Source of the DNA: Stratiolaelaps scimitus
Taxonomy: Eukaryota; Arthropoda; Arachnida; Mesostigmata; Laelapidae
DNA length: 64,000 nucleotides
Assembly: GCA_019614645.1 (NCBI GenBank)
Contig: JABWDB010000021.1
Coordinates: 4,635,501 to 4,699,500 of the forward strand
Reading direction: 5' to 3'
Shown: positions 1-13,388 of the stretch, in pieces
Position numbering within the stretch: the stretch's first letter is position 1
Layout: each line of letters opens with the position of its first letter
Translations under genes and position numbers: made by a program
Notes under the pieces: generated by a model
The model's input: only the letters and a program-made list of their open reading frames with translations
The model's database searches: none
What the model was told of the DNA's origin: nothing

Positions 1-3000
1 AAGGGCCAACCATCTCTCCTGTGATCCCGGCGTACGATGACTTGGAGCGTCTAGCATCCAGCGCACGCTGTCCAACTCCGTATATAACATTTATCCGCTA
101 ACGGCTTTTAGACATAGCGCAGTCACTGACTGAGGTTTTAGTGTCTACTTTGTACCCTCTCCCTGTGATCGGCAATCATCAATGAGTGAATGCATATACG
201 AGCGTCCTTGATCCCATAAGGAGGGCCAGCAGCAGGAGATGGGAACAATTGTGAATTTTCTAGCACAAGAGCTACGTCTTGCCGCCGACCAAGCAAAACC
301 AATAGATGATACATTGGATGCCAGGATCAAATCATCGACCATCCGCTTGCCTGCCGAGAACGGTGCGGAGATTGGTTGATATCATATGCATGCCAGCAAT
401 GAAACTATGAGGATTGGATGGAATTCTTGATTGTTCGGCGAGGGTATAAATAATGACTCTGTGCTTTATATCCTCGAGCATCAAATCAATTCCATGGCAT
501 TCCATTGTGCAACATGTTTCCCAATAACGCGACACAATCACCATGAGGGAGGGAACTTCCAATCGAGAACCCTAGTGCAGGTCACACAACCTGCCGCCAA
601 GCACCATCAACCGCAAGCAGGGGGCTCTGACAATGTGCGCCTCGGTGTGCGCAGGTTGCCTGAAGGAGACAGCTGCCAACTTTGAGGTCGCCGAGGGCCT
701 GATAGCTTACTTGCTCCAACGCACAGTTATAAGTTGAGTGTGTGGTCTCGGACGTTGGAGGGTTACGGTGCGGGGCGTCTATGTTCGGAGACCGGAGCTC
801 GGCAGGCAGACGCGAACGATCAGGAGGATATGGGACGGTAGACAGCTGAAGGAAGTATGCTGCTGCATCGTCGAAAGTTGGGAACAGGGACGGGGGCGTA
901 TGACAAGTTGGCTATGCTGGATCTGAGACTGCGGCTAGCTGCATGCCGCTGTAAGACGATGTAAGGAGAGACGCTCGTCTCCGCCAGCTCGTAGAGGTAG
1001 TTAGAGAGACGACGAGCCCAGCCGAGCCGTGGCCTGATATTGATCAGCAGCGAAGGCAGCACGAGAGCGGGTTCGGCACAACGGTTGCCGTACTTTGTGT
1101 ACAACTACGCCAGGGTGGAAGGGGCTCGGCGGTGCTGCGATGGTGCCCGATAGACACAGGGGTTATAGAGAGAGAGAGAGAGAGCGAGCGAGGGAGAGAG
1201 GGCGGGTGTGGAAGAGGAAAAGAGAGATGCCGTACACGAACTCGAGAACCCCGTTCGCGGTCCCTCTAGCAATATAGGTGACTTGGTGACAACGAACGAG
1301 TCTACTGGCATACTACATACTGGCCTCGGTAGCTCAAGTCGATGCCTTGACGAAGCTTGTTCAACTTTCATCTATCTGTTACTCGTTGTCGAGAAGAATA
1401 CATTGCCTCGTAGCGGCATACAATAGTTCGAAAGTAAGAGCCTCTATGAGGTACGTACAATACCAGGAGCAGATCAGTCCTTTCGTACCCGACCACCCGC
1501 GGATTCCTGCATGCCTACCAGACGACCCCTGCCTTTCCTGCCTAGTGTCGCATTTAGCGGTCAACAGAGCCGAACTTTTTCCAATCTGAAACGAAGTGCG
1601 TCCAGCACACGTAAGCGACCGCGCATGATGATGGCCTTACGATCCTCTGACCGTGAGAAGGTCACGTTGTAGAAATAGATTTACAATTGATGGACTCAAG
1701 GTTAGGAAATACGGTCCCACTTGCTACTACTACTGCTGCAGGTTTGAGCTCCGCTGCGTGACATATAAGACAGCTCAAGCATTGCAAAATTGCAGCTCCT
1801 TTAATAAACCAATAAACCTTTAACTTTACTATTGTTGAGATGGAGGAAACACTGGGCTTTCAATCCATCGCGAAATCACATTTTGCTATAATTGACGTAG
1901 TGGCTAGCGTCCAAAAAACTAAAGCGTCCTAAAACTAAACCTAATCGAAATTAGGCGTCGACTATTTTACCTGTTTCCGTCCTGCGAAACCTTTTATTTT
2001 ACCTTTATTTTTCGTTATTTTTCGACAGCGAAAAACGCCGAGTACGGGGTCCTACTTCCTATGATGTACGTGCAGACATAATGGCCTGAAGGACCTTTGA
2101 AAAAAGGATGTATATGAAGCATAATAACACAAATTGCATCTCTCATTATTTCACTACGATTCCGATGGAGAGACCTGAGCTTATTTCTACATATAATTTG
2201 CAAAATTATAGTCAACATAAAACTGATTGAGCTCATGTCTCCAATGTATAGAACGTGGGTCGATCATATCTAGCCAAATTGGAACCGTGGAAATCAGAAT
2301 TAGAGAGAAATCAGGTCAATCAGCCAGGGCCACGCAGGCGTGGGCATAAAGCAATGTTGATAGTTGATGCCTATATAACTAAATAATAATCGATATTAAA
2401 GATATTCGACTCTTGAATTAGTAAGTGGTTAAGCAAAAGTCAGTGCATAGTATGTCTATTTGATGATAACGCAAGATCTAATCGATAATTTGCCTTAAGT
2501 GTTATGGAAGTTATTTCGGAGATTTGCTGGACTCATTTAATATATAACACATGAACTGCTGATCAATCAAAGTTTAACTCGAGTCCAAGATAAGCGAATT
2601 TCTCGGCAATTGTCAGAGTCTATTTCGCACTTGGCCGACGACTGTAATTGCAATCTCTGCAGAGAGTCGGGTAAGGGCAGATAGAACGCGATTAAAATTT
2701 AATCGTCTCTCGTCGTTCAATAGAGGATAAAGCAGCAGTCGGCCATGCTGAATCTATGGGACGTATGGAACGACGAGTCGGATGTCCGATGTCACGCACC
2801 GACCTCGCAAAAGACCGACACACAGCGTAGGTTTAGCTTGTGCCCGCTTCGTCCCTGGGTGCCGCGGCTCTCTCTTTTTTGTGCCATTCTATCGTTGGTT
2901 CGCTCTTTCTCCTGCTTAACTCATCCTGTTCTCGCTTTCTGCCTCACTCACTCGAAATACGGTTGGTGGGTAGGTGGGTGGGTGGGTGGGTTGCTGGACC

Positions 3001-4200
3001 TCCGTTCGAACTCTGAACTATAAGCTCGGAGCAGTGCTACGGAAAGGCTCGTCCGCCCCTGCCACATCTGGTGGTACGACGCGCGACCTTATGCCAGCTA
3101 ACACAGCACAGCCCAGCTCCGCCAGCGAGCGTCTCAGTCAACGGGTAATTCGCCAGTCCGTCAACGATGGCTGGCTGGCTGGACAGTACCGGACCAGTAC
3201 TGGACTCAGGACTCCGCCCTTTCGTGAGGTCACAGTGTATCACTTTGGCTTCGACGAGAGTGGACCCTAGGCCCGAACCGAACAGAACCGAACGGACTGC
3301 TTAATAATTCCACTCACATCCACTCTAGATCATCATGAACGAATAGCGGGACCACCACGCATCGACGACGTGAATGTACCCTGTTGTGCGCAGTTCGTTG
3401 TGTTTTAAATTTCAGCAGTCACCGCCATCACCGCCACTCAGGAAAATCCGATCGACTACAGCCTACACGACGTGCCTATGAATTAGATGCATGTACATAC
3501 ATTCGGAGCGTACATATCGATAGCCTAATTGTACAGGAAAAAAATTAGCGCGCATGACAGCCAAGGCCTAATTAGTACTATATTTTATACTTAAGCTTAA
3601 AACGGATTGCGCCTCATAATGTCGGCGGTAAAGCCTATAAACAATACATTCACCTATTAAGTTCATCACTAGTTAGCCTATTTTTCTTTCATAATTTTCT
3701 CTAACAAAGCATCTACTACCGCATATACAGTAATTGGTTCCTTAGCTACTATTACTTTTATTATTATAAATGCGTGTTTGGCAATGAAGATCTCATAACA
3801 AAGCATTTCGTTCTTCAGGTCTAGCATTCTTAATTCTTCTTCCTCGACAGCGTTTATCTAACCGGGGTATCATGTTTCCTTTACCACGGCAAATGCAACC
3901 AAAATGTGTAGGCCAAAGTTATACTGTATTTGAGAATAATAGCAACTATTAATTATAGTTATGCATCATTTGATCTGGACATAGCACGTACGCGATTTTG
4001 TTTAATTGTCCATTCCTGCTCTTCGCTCTACCAAACCTTCCGCCTTGGCAGTCTTTGGGCGCCCCCTTGTTTTCCTTCCTTCTCGTTTCCCGTAGGTTGG
4101 GATGTTTGACGATTTCCTGCAATTTCATGTTCCTTTTGCTTCTTCGTATAAGGACGCAACTCTGTTCTCTTTCCTCTGGTTTTTCTTCGCCGCTAAAAAA
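1..4200. other. Intergenic or unassigned sequence, no supported gene
   Basis: No open frame here has a recognisable domain, and none pairs convincingly with splice sites. The first 1.8 kb is of mixed composition and ends in two AATAAA hexamers near 1803-1816, so it could be the 3' end of a plus-strand transcript entering from the left, but no coding exon was identified. A GA repeat lies at about 1167-1186 and a G-rich tract at 2962-2994. From 1.9 kb to 4.2 kb, apart from the C/T-rich stretch around 2.7-3.3 kb, the DNA is AT-rich and featureless to my reading. Confidence 0.5.
2968..2990 (+). other. G-quadruplex-forming motif
   Basis: Five runs of three G occur within 23 bases. The last four are separated by single T loops (GGGTGGGTGGGTGGG at 2976-2990). 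This pattern is known to form very stable parallel quadruplexes in vitro. It sits in a G/T-rich stretch with no recognised gene, so any function is unknown. Confidence 0.75.
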
Positions 4201-4219
4201 GTGGTGTGTTCATTGCCTG

Positions 4220-5240
4220 AGCTAATTGGGCGATTTCTTCTATCCATTGCCCTCAAATCCTCAGATACCAGATCTCTCAGATCACTTGCGGAAGCAATCG
4301 AACACAATCGGCACAGAATACCGAACGAAACCAAACTCGAACGCCGGCCCAGCCGTAGCTCCTGATTCTGCAGTCCTGACGCTCATTGTGTCGTCCTGGT
4401 TGGTGGTCCCTGCGAGGCCGCCCGCTGTCGGGCAAAGGGAAGAAACTGGCTGCGGAGGCCGTTCTAGGGGAGTGGGAGATAGAAGGGAGGACGTTGAACG
4501 GGGTCCTGCAAAGGAAAACGCGAAGCGCACTGAAGCGGAGGGGGAAATTGGGAAGAGAGAAAGAGAGAGAGAGAGAGATCGCGGCCGAAGGGAGGCGGCC
4601 GTCGTCCGTGGGACTGGTGTTCTCCTCCATGAAGGCTTTTTCTATTTTTCAAACCCTTCTTGGCCCAAATGCTTCCGCGACGAATCGATGGCGGCCGAAG
4701 CGGCGGCGGGTTCTGTCGGCTGCAACCGAGTAGTAGCACGAGGACGGCAGCAGCAAGGGCGGATCGGGACAACCAAGAATGGGCAACAAAAAAAGGAAAG
4801 TCCATTTATTTCCTTGGCGGCGGCAAGGAGGTCGGCCACGCTCTTGCAGCGACGGGAGGAGCTGCGACGGAGGCTGTACGAAGGAACCGACCGCTCTGCG
4901 CTGCCGGCCGACCAGAAGGCCCCCAGCAAGCGGTCTGCTGCTGCTGCCGCTGCCTGACAAAGGACCTGGCAAGACGAGCTTTCGGCGCTCGCACCGAGAC
5001 AGGGACCCCATCGGTTGGGCTACCTAGAGCTCGCCCGAGCCCCGAAGGCCAGTTGGCGCTAGATAGAGCGGAAAGGAATGGCCGCGATGGGCGGTACACT
5101 CCAGCAGGAGACACTGCATTGAAATTGAGAATGGACCTGTCTGTGTCCTACTCAGAACGAGTTTGCGCGCTAGAAGGATCCGTCTATTCTTTATCAGAAG
5201 CTAAAGGAGACGACATGCGGCTCAGGTTGGCACAAGTATA
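4220..5240. other. GC-rich block with overlapping long open frames, function unknown
   Basis: This kilobase is much richer in G+C than its flanks and contains a GA repeat at about 4555-4578. It is open over 80-240 codons in several frames on both strands at once. That is expected of GC-rich non-coding DNA, and none of the frames shows a recognisable domain or a credible splice structure. It may be a promoter, CpG-island-like region or leader exon of an unidentified gene. I do not call a protein here. Confidence 0.4.
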
Positions 5241-6434
5241 GTTTAAACGTTTGTCCTCAGCGTTCGCATATCCAGGTTGTGACAATCGCATGAGTGTTTG
5301 GAATTGTCCAAGACCGGCGTTATCATATTAGTGTCGTTCAGTCAGTATTGCGGCGGAAAATGGACTGAGAACAAGACAGGAGGCACCCTTCACGAGAAGT
5401 GGAGCTACGCTCTATCAATGATATGCGTAGCTTACATGACGTCGCCGCTTTAGTATCTGTCTGAAAACTCCTTACGCTACCATGCGGATATGCCCTCATA
5501 CTGTGATGACACTCATGACAACACCGATTAGATGGACATTTGTCGTGGGCTTCCCACAAAGATTATTGTTAGTCGTGTTTTACAAGTTATAGCTGGTATT
5601 TTTTCCGATAGCGTAAATAGAGATGTCTAAGTTATATATGATTGTAAAACCATTCTATTATGTTTACCCAAAATGCTATGATATGGTAAGGCTTTCCATT
5701 AAAGAGTGTCGGGTGATACAGCCCCTTCTCTAATTCTATGTAGAAGTGGCAGAAACCCTTTTCCTTCTCAGCGGGTCGTTTTTGGGACGTCCCCAGAGAT
5801 TCATTGAATTTCCGAGAAAATTCATACGAACGTCTTGTACATTCGCAACGTTCAACGAGCTTGCTGTTCTTTGCTAGAGCAGACGCGAAACGAACACGAT
5901 TTATAGGCCCTCAACTATTGGTAATTGGTTCAATTTACACTACGTAGAATAGAAGGCGGCTCGGCACGAAAGTATTTAGTGGTTAGATAGAAATTAACGG
6001 GAAATTTCGATTTTCCCTCTACAGTCGTTTCTTCCCTTCACTCTGTCCAATTAGCACTGCTCCTTCAATCAGCTCCATCAGCCCGAATGCTGATTGCATC
6101 TGTTTGTCTGCCAACCAGACTGACTCTGTGAGCTATTTGTTTTCTATATATGCAGGAACTAAATTACGCTGCAGTTCAAGATTTAGGTAAGGGTTTAGAT
6201 TTGGGTATAATGCGGTGGTGGGAACGTTTCTCCCTCCACAAACACAACCACAACTGTCTATCTACATAGTGGTGATACGATGTTGCTTTGTGGAAAGCCT
6301 AAGCAGCACCCAACACTCCCAATGGCTGGAACATCCTTTGTGGGTGCTCCTTTCTAATGGACATGGAATCAAATATTGTGTAAACGAAGACAGTTCGATA
6401 AGAATCATATGAAACTTCATTATGTACAAACTTT

Positions 6435-6538
6435 ATCGGCCGGCGTAAACCAGCATAGTGCTGGTTTTATTATATATATATATATTTGTCTAAAACCAGC
6501 ACTATGTTGGGATGACTCGTTGGTTTAAGCCAACCGAT
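6435..6538. repeat. Foldback / MITE-like inverted-repeat element with TA-repeat core
   Basis: The left arm (6435-6469) and right arm (6490-6538) are near-complementary. Their inner 19-20 bases differ at one position. The outer parts match again over about 18 bases with three differences, after an insertion of about 12 bases in the right arm. The arms are joined by a short TA tract. This is the architecture of a miniature foldback transposable element. No flanking target-site duplication was confirmed. Confidence 0.6.
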
Positions 6539-7178
6539 CAAGTCTGCATATATATATTATAGAATATATGTCAGCAATTTATTCAAACATACAATAATTA
6601 GGAATTATTTCTAGGGATTATTTGGGCGGGGGATCAGTTGGGGACCGGGGCCGAGGCCGACATTGTCCCGAGGAAGGCGATGGCATTGCCTTTCTGCACA
6701 GCGAGGGAGAGACGTTGCAGAGAATATATGCATCTACACTTCTCGACATTATTATGGAATAGTCCGTCCAGACAAGCTTTCTGGGCTAGAATGTTGTCAT
6801 TGACAAAGCTGCTACCATTCGATTTAGAGACCGAAGCTCAGAGGTCCCTCAGGATTAGGGTGATAAATCTTGTGAGTACGTTACGCCCCGTCCTATTTTT
6901 AATGCCAGACACTGGAGTAGTTGAATCATTTAGCTGCTTGGGTCCCCACGAATTCAACCACCCTTCTCTCTCTCTCTCTCTCTGTGGCACTGCCACCTCC
7001 GCCTGTTGGCAAAGATGAATACGAATATACATCTACACGCGTTCTGATTAGCAAGAAGAACTGATCACATTCAGGCGGAATCTGCCTAATCTCGTCATTC
7101 TCGACCCGTCATTAGCAAGTCATAAAATTAATTATCACTAACACGTTTATTTTTCTGTGTTGTCCACAACGATAAACG

Positions 7179-7296
7179 CCTAGGAAAAAAAACATATCAT
7201 TAACCAACACCAGCTGGCTAGGTATGGTCGGCTCTTCTCGCCACTTCGCGTCCCCTGTTCAGAGGAGACACAGTGCTGGTAGTTTTTTTTTCCTAG
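7179..7296. repeat. Short inverted repeat, possible degenerate mobile element
   Basis: A 14-15 base arm beginning CCTAGG followed by an A-run (7179-7193) recurs inverted at 7282-7296 as a T-run followed by CCTAG. The A/T run differs in length by one base. Part of the match is homopolymer, so the significance is limited. Confidence 0.35.
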
Positions 7297-7952
7297 TATG
7301 GTAGTATGTAGTGGTAGTCCTACACTATTCGACACTAGATGGATAGCTGAATACACATTTAAAAGAACCTCAGTCATTTGTCATTTCATTGTCAATTTCT
7401 CTTTTTTGCCTCTCTCGATTTTCCCGCCTGGGGAAATCCGTCGACCCCATACCTCGTTCTTCAGTGTGTCTGTGGGGCGACTCTGGATTGGGACGAAGAA
7501 TAGGGGACACCTTCGTTTAGGGGACTGCAAATGAGGGACAGATCCATTACCACAAGCAGTTTTCCTTCTCGTTCAGGCCAGCCCCCGGCGAGATGGGTTT
7601 GCCTCAGCCTGGCAGAGCGCTAGCGTCCGATATAAAAGGGAAAGATGGGAACGCTGCTTCGGCGAGAAGGGCGAAGTACTTGAAGGGAACGTAGATTCAG
7701 GAAGGGTAGGGGGTTAACGCGAGGACGGGATGACTCCAGTGGACGCGGGCACAACCAAAGGCACCCGCGTCTGAGGAAGGGGATTGTGGGGTAAAATTAA
7801 AAAGCAGATATCATTTGTACCAACAGCAATGGCTGTGAGCAAGAGCAGTGTGGTGAGAGTGTGAGGCCAAGCCTTATGGAAAACGCTGGTATGGTATTTT
7901 TGGGAGTCCCTATCGTCGCTCCTATCGGTATGACGCTCTATGCCGTAGACAG

Positions 7953-7973
7953 AATGTGTGTGTGTGTGTGTGT
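7953..7973. repeat. (TG)n microsatellite
   Basis: About ten TG units in a row, read directly in the sequence. Confidence 0.9.
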
Positions 7974-10900
7974 AGTAATCCAGCGGCACTGTGTGGGGGC
8001 CGATTGACAGGATGCGCCGCCAGCACGGACCAATGCAGAAGGCGGACTGGCGTTCTAACCCGGAGGGAGCGGACGTCAGGGTTTCGCCATCGGAAGCAAA
8101 ACGACCGAAAATGGGCCGGTCCGTCACCTCTGCCGGCGGCCAGCGCATTTGTGAAGAGCCCTTCGGAAGGCGACGAGGGGCTGGGAGTTCCTCTGGTGCG
8201 AGGTCTAGCTGAAGAGTTCTCTGAGAGGAGAAATCCGATATATATCTCGATAGTTATTATCGATTTGTAATTAGCTGCTCCTTGCATCGTTCGCTGTGTC
8301 GTCACCGGGGCCGTCATAGCGTTCCTCGTTGCTTTGCTGCCTGCAGCGGCAACCACCCGTGGAGCTCCTCGTACGAACGGGGCCGTCCGTCCGTCCGTCT
8401 CGGTTTTGAGGGTTCTGGCATTTGAGGGGGCCACTTTGCCCTGCTCTTAAATCGCCTTAATCAGCCTGACGCACCGGGGCTGGCCGACGCCGCGAGCTGG
8501 AACCCCTTACAGCAAGCGGCCACTATTAGAGAAATGAAAAACACGTTACTTCGTTCGTCATTGTTAATTATTAGTAGCGTTATCGCGAAAAGCAAAATCC
8601 TTCAGACATATAGACACTGCTGTGGACAATGTAGATATCCTCAGCTCTTCCTAATGTTTGTTCTAGTTATTCTTGTCGTATGACAAAACATCGCTCTACC
8701 TGGTAATTGTGATCGTTTTGTTAGGTGCTTAAAGCATTTTATAGTATTAAGCATGCTTTCTCAATTATTATTTTATATAGCTTCATATCTTCTTTCTTAT
8801 GAAGAGGGCGCTGTTACCATGCGAACATTCTCACACACCCTGGGTACACACACATGCCAGCACCGTGAGCACCTCCCTTCCGATTCTGTTGACGATGTGC
8901 AACAGCACCGCTCTCCCGGTAAATTTGCCAAGAGCTATAACAGCTATCTTAATCTTTCATCATGTTCCGGAAAAGATTTCACACTGAAGGCTCGCAGGCT
9001 AGCTTGTGCGTGCCGATTACTGTACTCGGCAGAAATAAACGAACCAAATTGTTTATTTGCAAAATCAATATCAATTACTGTGCTTCAATTATTAGGTTAT
9101 TACGACGAACTAATTTCAACTTGACATACTGTGTGCGACACAGCACATCGCAGCAGTGTAGCATAACAGGCGATCTTGAGAGCCACCATTCTTCAACAGC
9201 CAGTTTCTTGCAGTGTTCCATTTACTGATCAAAAAGGGCTCCCCCAGCTGTTCGGTTCGTGCTATGTCCAACGTGTTGTGATAATATTATACCATTACAT
9301 CTCTCGGAGTACCATCAGCCTCAGAGGTTCGGAACGGCGGTTCCCTACCGCTGTCACCCTCTACCTGACTGGTTTTCCTTCGCGTACAAGACACTTGCTC
9401 TAAGCGAACCATAACTATAAACATTATAACAGATTTTATTATTCTTATTGCAGCTACTACTAAAACTAAGACACGGCTACACCCGTGCGGTTCGAGTGTG
9501 TGTACGTGCATCTTATAATTCAATGAATAATATAGTCACACAACATTGTCGTAATGACGTCCAGCAGTACCAGCAGCCGTAGCACCAGCACGAAATCTAT
9601 TCGAGTAGAGATTACCCCCGGACAGACAGATAAGATGGCTCATAATGATGTATGAGCCGGCCGTGCTGCTCAATAATTGCATTAGGCGATATGCTGGACA
9701 GCTGCTGGACATACTTGTGAGACGACAGCTGAGAGACGACGCCTTCGCAACGATGCTAAGCTCCTGCTGCAAAAACAGACAAGAAAGGCAGCAACGATGA
9801 AACGCGAGGACAATGCTACGAACCTCTCGTTGGAGGTTACGAGCCTGTGAACTACTACTGCTGCTCGAGTCGGGCCGGTATGATTGCTGAGGCGATTTAT
9901 TTATGCCTCTTTCTCTCTACGCGTTATATTATATGACACGTACCGTGAGCATCACTTTATTGCGGCGCGATACAGTGCCAGACAGCACAAGTCTACGACT
10001 TTGCCAATATCTTCTCGTTGAAAATCGCTGTTCTAATCTTTGAAAGGAAAGTTTGTCATTTACGAAACAGCAGAACTTTTCATGGAATAGCGGAGTTTGT
10101 TTAATAAGTGTATAATCGTTGTCAGGTTGAGGCAACAGTATAATGGTATTACTGGTATTACTAAAATTATTATTATAATGGTGATGGTGATTTTTCTTAT
10201 TGCTGGCTCCACTTTTTTCATTGTGGTCTTGCTGCCCGATTTGGTATAACCGATTGATTCGTTCGCAAATGAGCAAGTAAACACTGTGTTGGGATTGTTG
10301 GGTCCAATAGCGATACGGGAGTAGCTGCTGTTTATGAAAAATCCTTATTGTTTAAGTGAAAAACACTTGTTACATTTATGGTCCAGAAAAATCGTTACGG
10401 AAATCGCAGTTGCGCGACAGGTACTAATGACACTCATTAGGGCTCTTGTTGCTGTACTGCGAAGTTCGTTTGTATATTGGAGGTAGGCGTTTCCAGTGGA
10501 GTGGATCGTATTGACGATATTGAAATCCAAGCGAGACGCTGACGTGAGCAGTATCGTTGTTGTCAACAACACCGATATCAACACGAAACCGTGGTCATAT
10601 ACCTCAATCTCGGCTAGTCCTTTATTTGTTCTAAGCTCGTAACTAGATTGTAGCTTTGCACAAGTGAAAATTGTATTATATTTTAACTACATGTTGAAAT
10701 GTTGATTTTTTGTATCATTTTAACTCATGTTTGTATATTTAGCAAGGAATTCATAAGGTTAGTAATCTGGTACTGAATCGAATGGGTGCTGTCATTGTGT
10801 CGCAAATAGATTCTGGCTGAAGGTCACGTTATGTTATCAACATTTCGAAGTAACACCACAAATATTAGATTACAACAGTGCGTTTTTTTACCATCGATAT

Positions 10901-12635
10901 CTTTTACATATAGCATAGTCTGTTGTGCCAGAGTGCTGACTTTGTTTCAGCGCAACAAAATCCTGCATAGAATCATCTACAGAGCAGCATAAAGCGATAT
11001 AATAACGGGTGATATGGTGTTGTCTAAAGACGACAATGTTCATAGCATCCTTCTTTTGAAACAAAGTTGTTTTTTTTCCTTTACAATTGACATCTTCCCG
11101 AGCGGCAATATCGATTGTGTGCCCAGGAGCTCTTGCCCTTACAACAAAAGATGTACAGGAGAGCCTCTTGCCTGTCGAATTCTGTTACTATCATCCTCAC
11201 TATTGCATCACAGCTATCCCATCATCATATACATCTGTTCTATGAGATGATCTTGATTTACAAGAGGCTCTTCCTCTCCGAGAAGCCTGAACTCAACTCA
11301 CAATTCGTTTTCACTGATAATCAGCTGCAGTCGACTGCAATCGAGATACACTCACACAGACACACGGTAGTTCGAAGAACTTTCAGTTCGCGGAATACGA
11401 GCTGACCAAATACAACCATTTCGACTCATCATTTCGCTCGGCGTCACTATAAGAGAGAACAAAGTACAAGCAGAACGAAGGCTCAATTGAGCAAACACTC
11501 TTCAACGAATCGTGCTCAATATATCATGTTGGCGTACCTTGTAGATACTTCGAATGACTGACAGAGCCATGCGCAAACGAATTACGAAATGTTCTTGTAC
11601 CGAGTCGTCACAACGCCGTATGGTCAGGCAGATGCCGGCGGCATGTGCCCATCACTCTTGAGATGGACGAATGGACACATGCTATATTTATCGCAACGTC
11701 TGGAAGGCCGTGCACAATTGGCTATGCTAACCTCATATGGCGGCGTTATGTCGACGTGGCATAACAGACGAATGATTTACAAAGTAATTCATTCGATCAT
11801 CTTATTTTCAACCCCGAAAGGCATTGTGGTCAAATAACGAGGATAATATCGGTTGAATCTATTAGAAGTCAGCGCATGCTAGAATGTTTAATATAGAATA
11901 TTTAATATGTAGTAATGGAACAGCATCAGCCGACGTGCAGCTGCTCTTGTTCTGGAAGAAAAACAATGTGCAATGAAGGCGTTTTTTTATTGATCTTGCG
12001 TGGCCCCCTGCAGCCTGTGGCACCATGGACCTGCTCCGTTTCATCTTGGTAACTGTGGTCGACCTTGCCAGCTGGGAGACTCCTCTAGTACTCTGTTAAA
12101 ATGAAAGATAAATAAAGGTAAACAGAAAACCCTTAGTTGTGGTACAGGTAAATACATACATTCATGATTTGTGTGTCTGTAAGGTGAATGGAAAATTTGC
12201 AATTAAAAACTCTGCAACAAGATAAATTAGTAAATATATTCTTATATTTTCACCGTGTTGTGGTTAATAGGTCACACGTTGGGCATTTTTCGCGCTGAGA
12301 TGTGTAGCCGGTAAAAGTATAGCGTTCTTCGATAAGTGTTCTGCAGGCAATAAATAGATAACACATATTTGGAAGAGATTTCTGACCACGATGTACTCTC
12401 AGTTGACGAACAAACGCAACAAGGGTGTTTTAATAATGTCCGTTTGCAGGTATACTAAAAGTAAGGCCAAGCATAGATAGACATCCCGACACTGGTGCGT
12501 GATCCCTCGCGCAACATTTACATGAAAATGCACAGAGATCTCATTTAGACCCCTGTCAGTTTCACTGGTGACGTCACCGAAACTTCCCACCGTGTGGCAT
12601 CAGAACTTTGAGATTACGTACGTTTTTTTCGCATA

Positions 12636-12659
12636 TTAATTAATATTTATATTAATTAA
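12636..12659. repeat. AT-only perfect palindrome next to a C-rich minisatellite
   Basis: Arms of 11 bases (12636-12646 and 12649-12659) are exactly complementary around a two-base centre. The right arm ends directly against the C-rich tract that starts at 12660, so an AT-only foldback abuts an almost pure G/C block. Confidence 0.75.
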
Positions 12660-12711
12660 CCCCTCTCCCGGGCTCCCCCCCCGGGCTCCCCCCCGGGCTC
12701 CCCCCCCCCCG
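12660..12711. repeat. C-rich minisatellite, about three copies of a CCCGGGCTCCCCC unit
   Basis: Three direct copies of a roughly 13-14 base unit (CCCGGGCT followed by a C run of variable length) lie head to tail. The complementary strand has multiple G runs and could form quadruplexes. An open frame crosses it on the minus strand, but its Gly/Arg-rich part is simply the translation of this repeat. Confidence 0.8.
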
Positions 12712-13370
12712 TTGCCCAGCCCCCCGTGGAAGATCTTCTCAGGCAAACGCTCTGTGAAGGGATCGTAGAACTGGGAACACAATGGACTGGGAGACTCACT
12801 CATCGTATGAGGACACTCGAGTGAAAATAACACCTGCCCACTCTCTACTCAGTCAATGGCACTTTGGACTCAGACGCAGTCGGCCAGTCATGCGAGGCGA
12901 AACGATACGCTCGACACGAGCTGTGCCGGCCCATGTCACAATGAATGAAATGACTGTAAGATTAAGTGAACCACAAACAGATACACGTACACACACACGC
13001 AGACATACTCCGCAGTGACGGAGCGGCAGAGCTCTCACGTCGGGTCTATTTCCGCACTAATGCGGCGACATGGTCGTTCGTCTAATGTGAATGGGCTAGT
13101 TCTCTGACCTCACCGAGCGTATGAATCGTCTTAGTAAATCTGTAACAGACTGAGTAAACAAACGGTCAACGTATACTTAAAGTGTGGCACGCCATCGAGT
13201 CCGTGGAATACGGCTAGCACAGGAAGTCAGCTACTTAGAAATAGACTATAGGCGTTCGCATATTTGGTGGAGACACTCAACGATGCAGAATGGTGTTCGG
13301 GTTTTCGCGCTCTCGTGAGTAGTCGGGGAATAGACAGTACGGATGCTGTAACGGTTTCCGCAGCCTGTCA

Positions 13371-13388
13371 CAATAATAATAATAATAA
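13371..13388. repeat. (AAT)n microsatellite
   Basis: Six AAT units read directly, followed by an ATG/ATT-rich stretch. Confidence 0.85.

Noticed and set aside
332..562. Minus-strand 70-80 codon frames at the left edge
   Set aside because: They could be exon fragments or transposon remnants, but no domain, start context or splice partner was found.
4226..5241. Long plus-strand frames of 243 and 193 codons
   Set aside because: The GC-rich block is open in several frames on both strands, the translations are low-complexity Arg/Ala/Glu, and no domain or splice structure supports any of them.
12720..12833. Minus-strand frame containing SQFYDPFTERLPEKIF
   Set aside because: It looks protein-like but is short, runs into the C-rich minisatellite, has no convincing start or splice sites, and I recognise no family.
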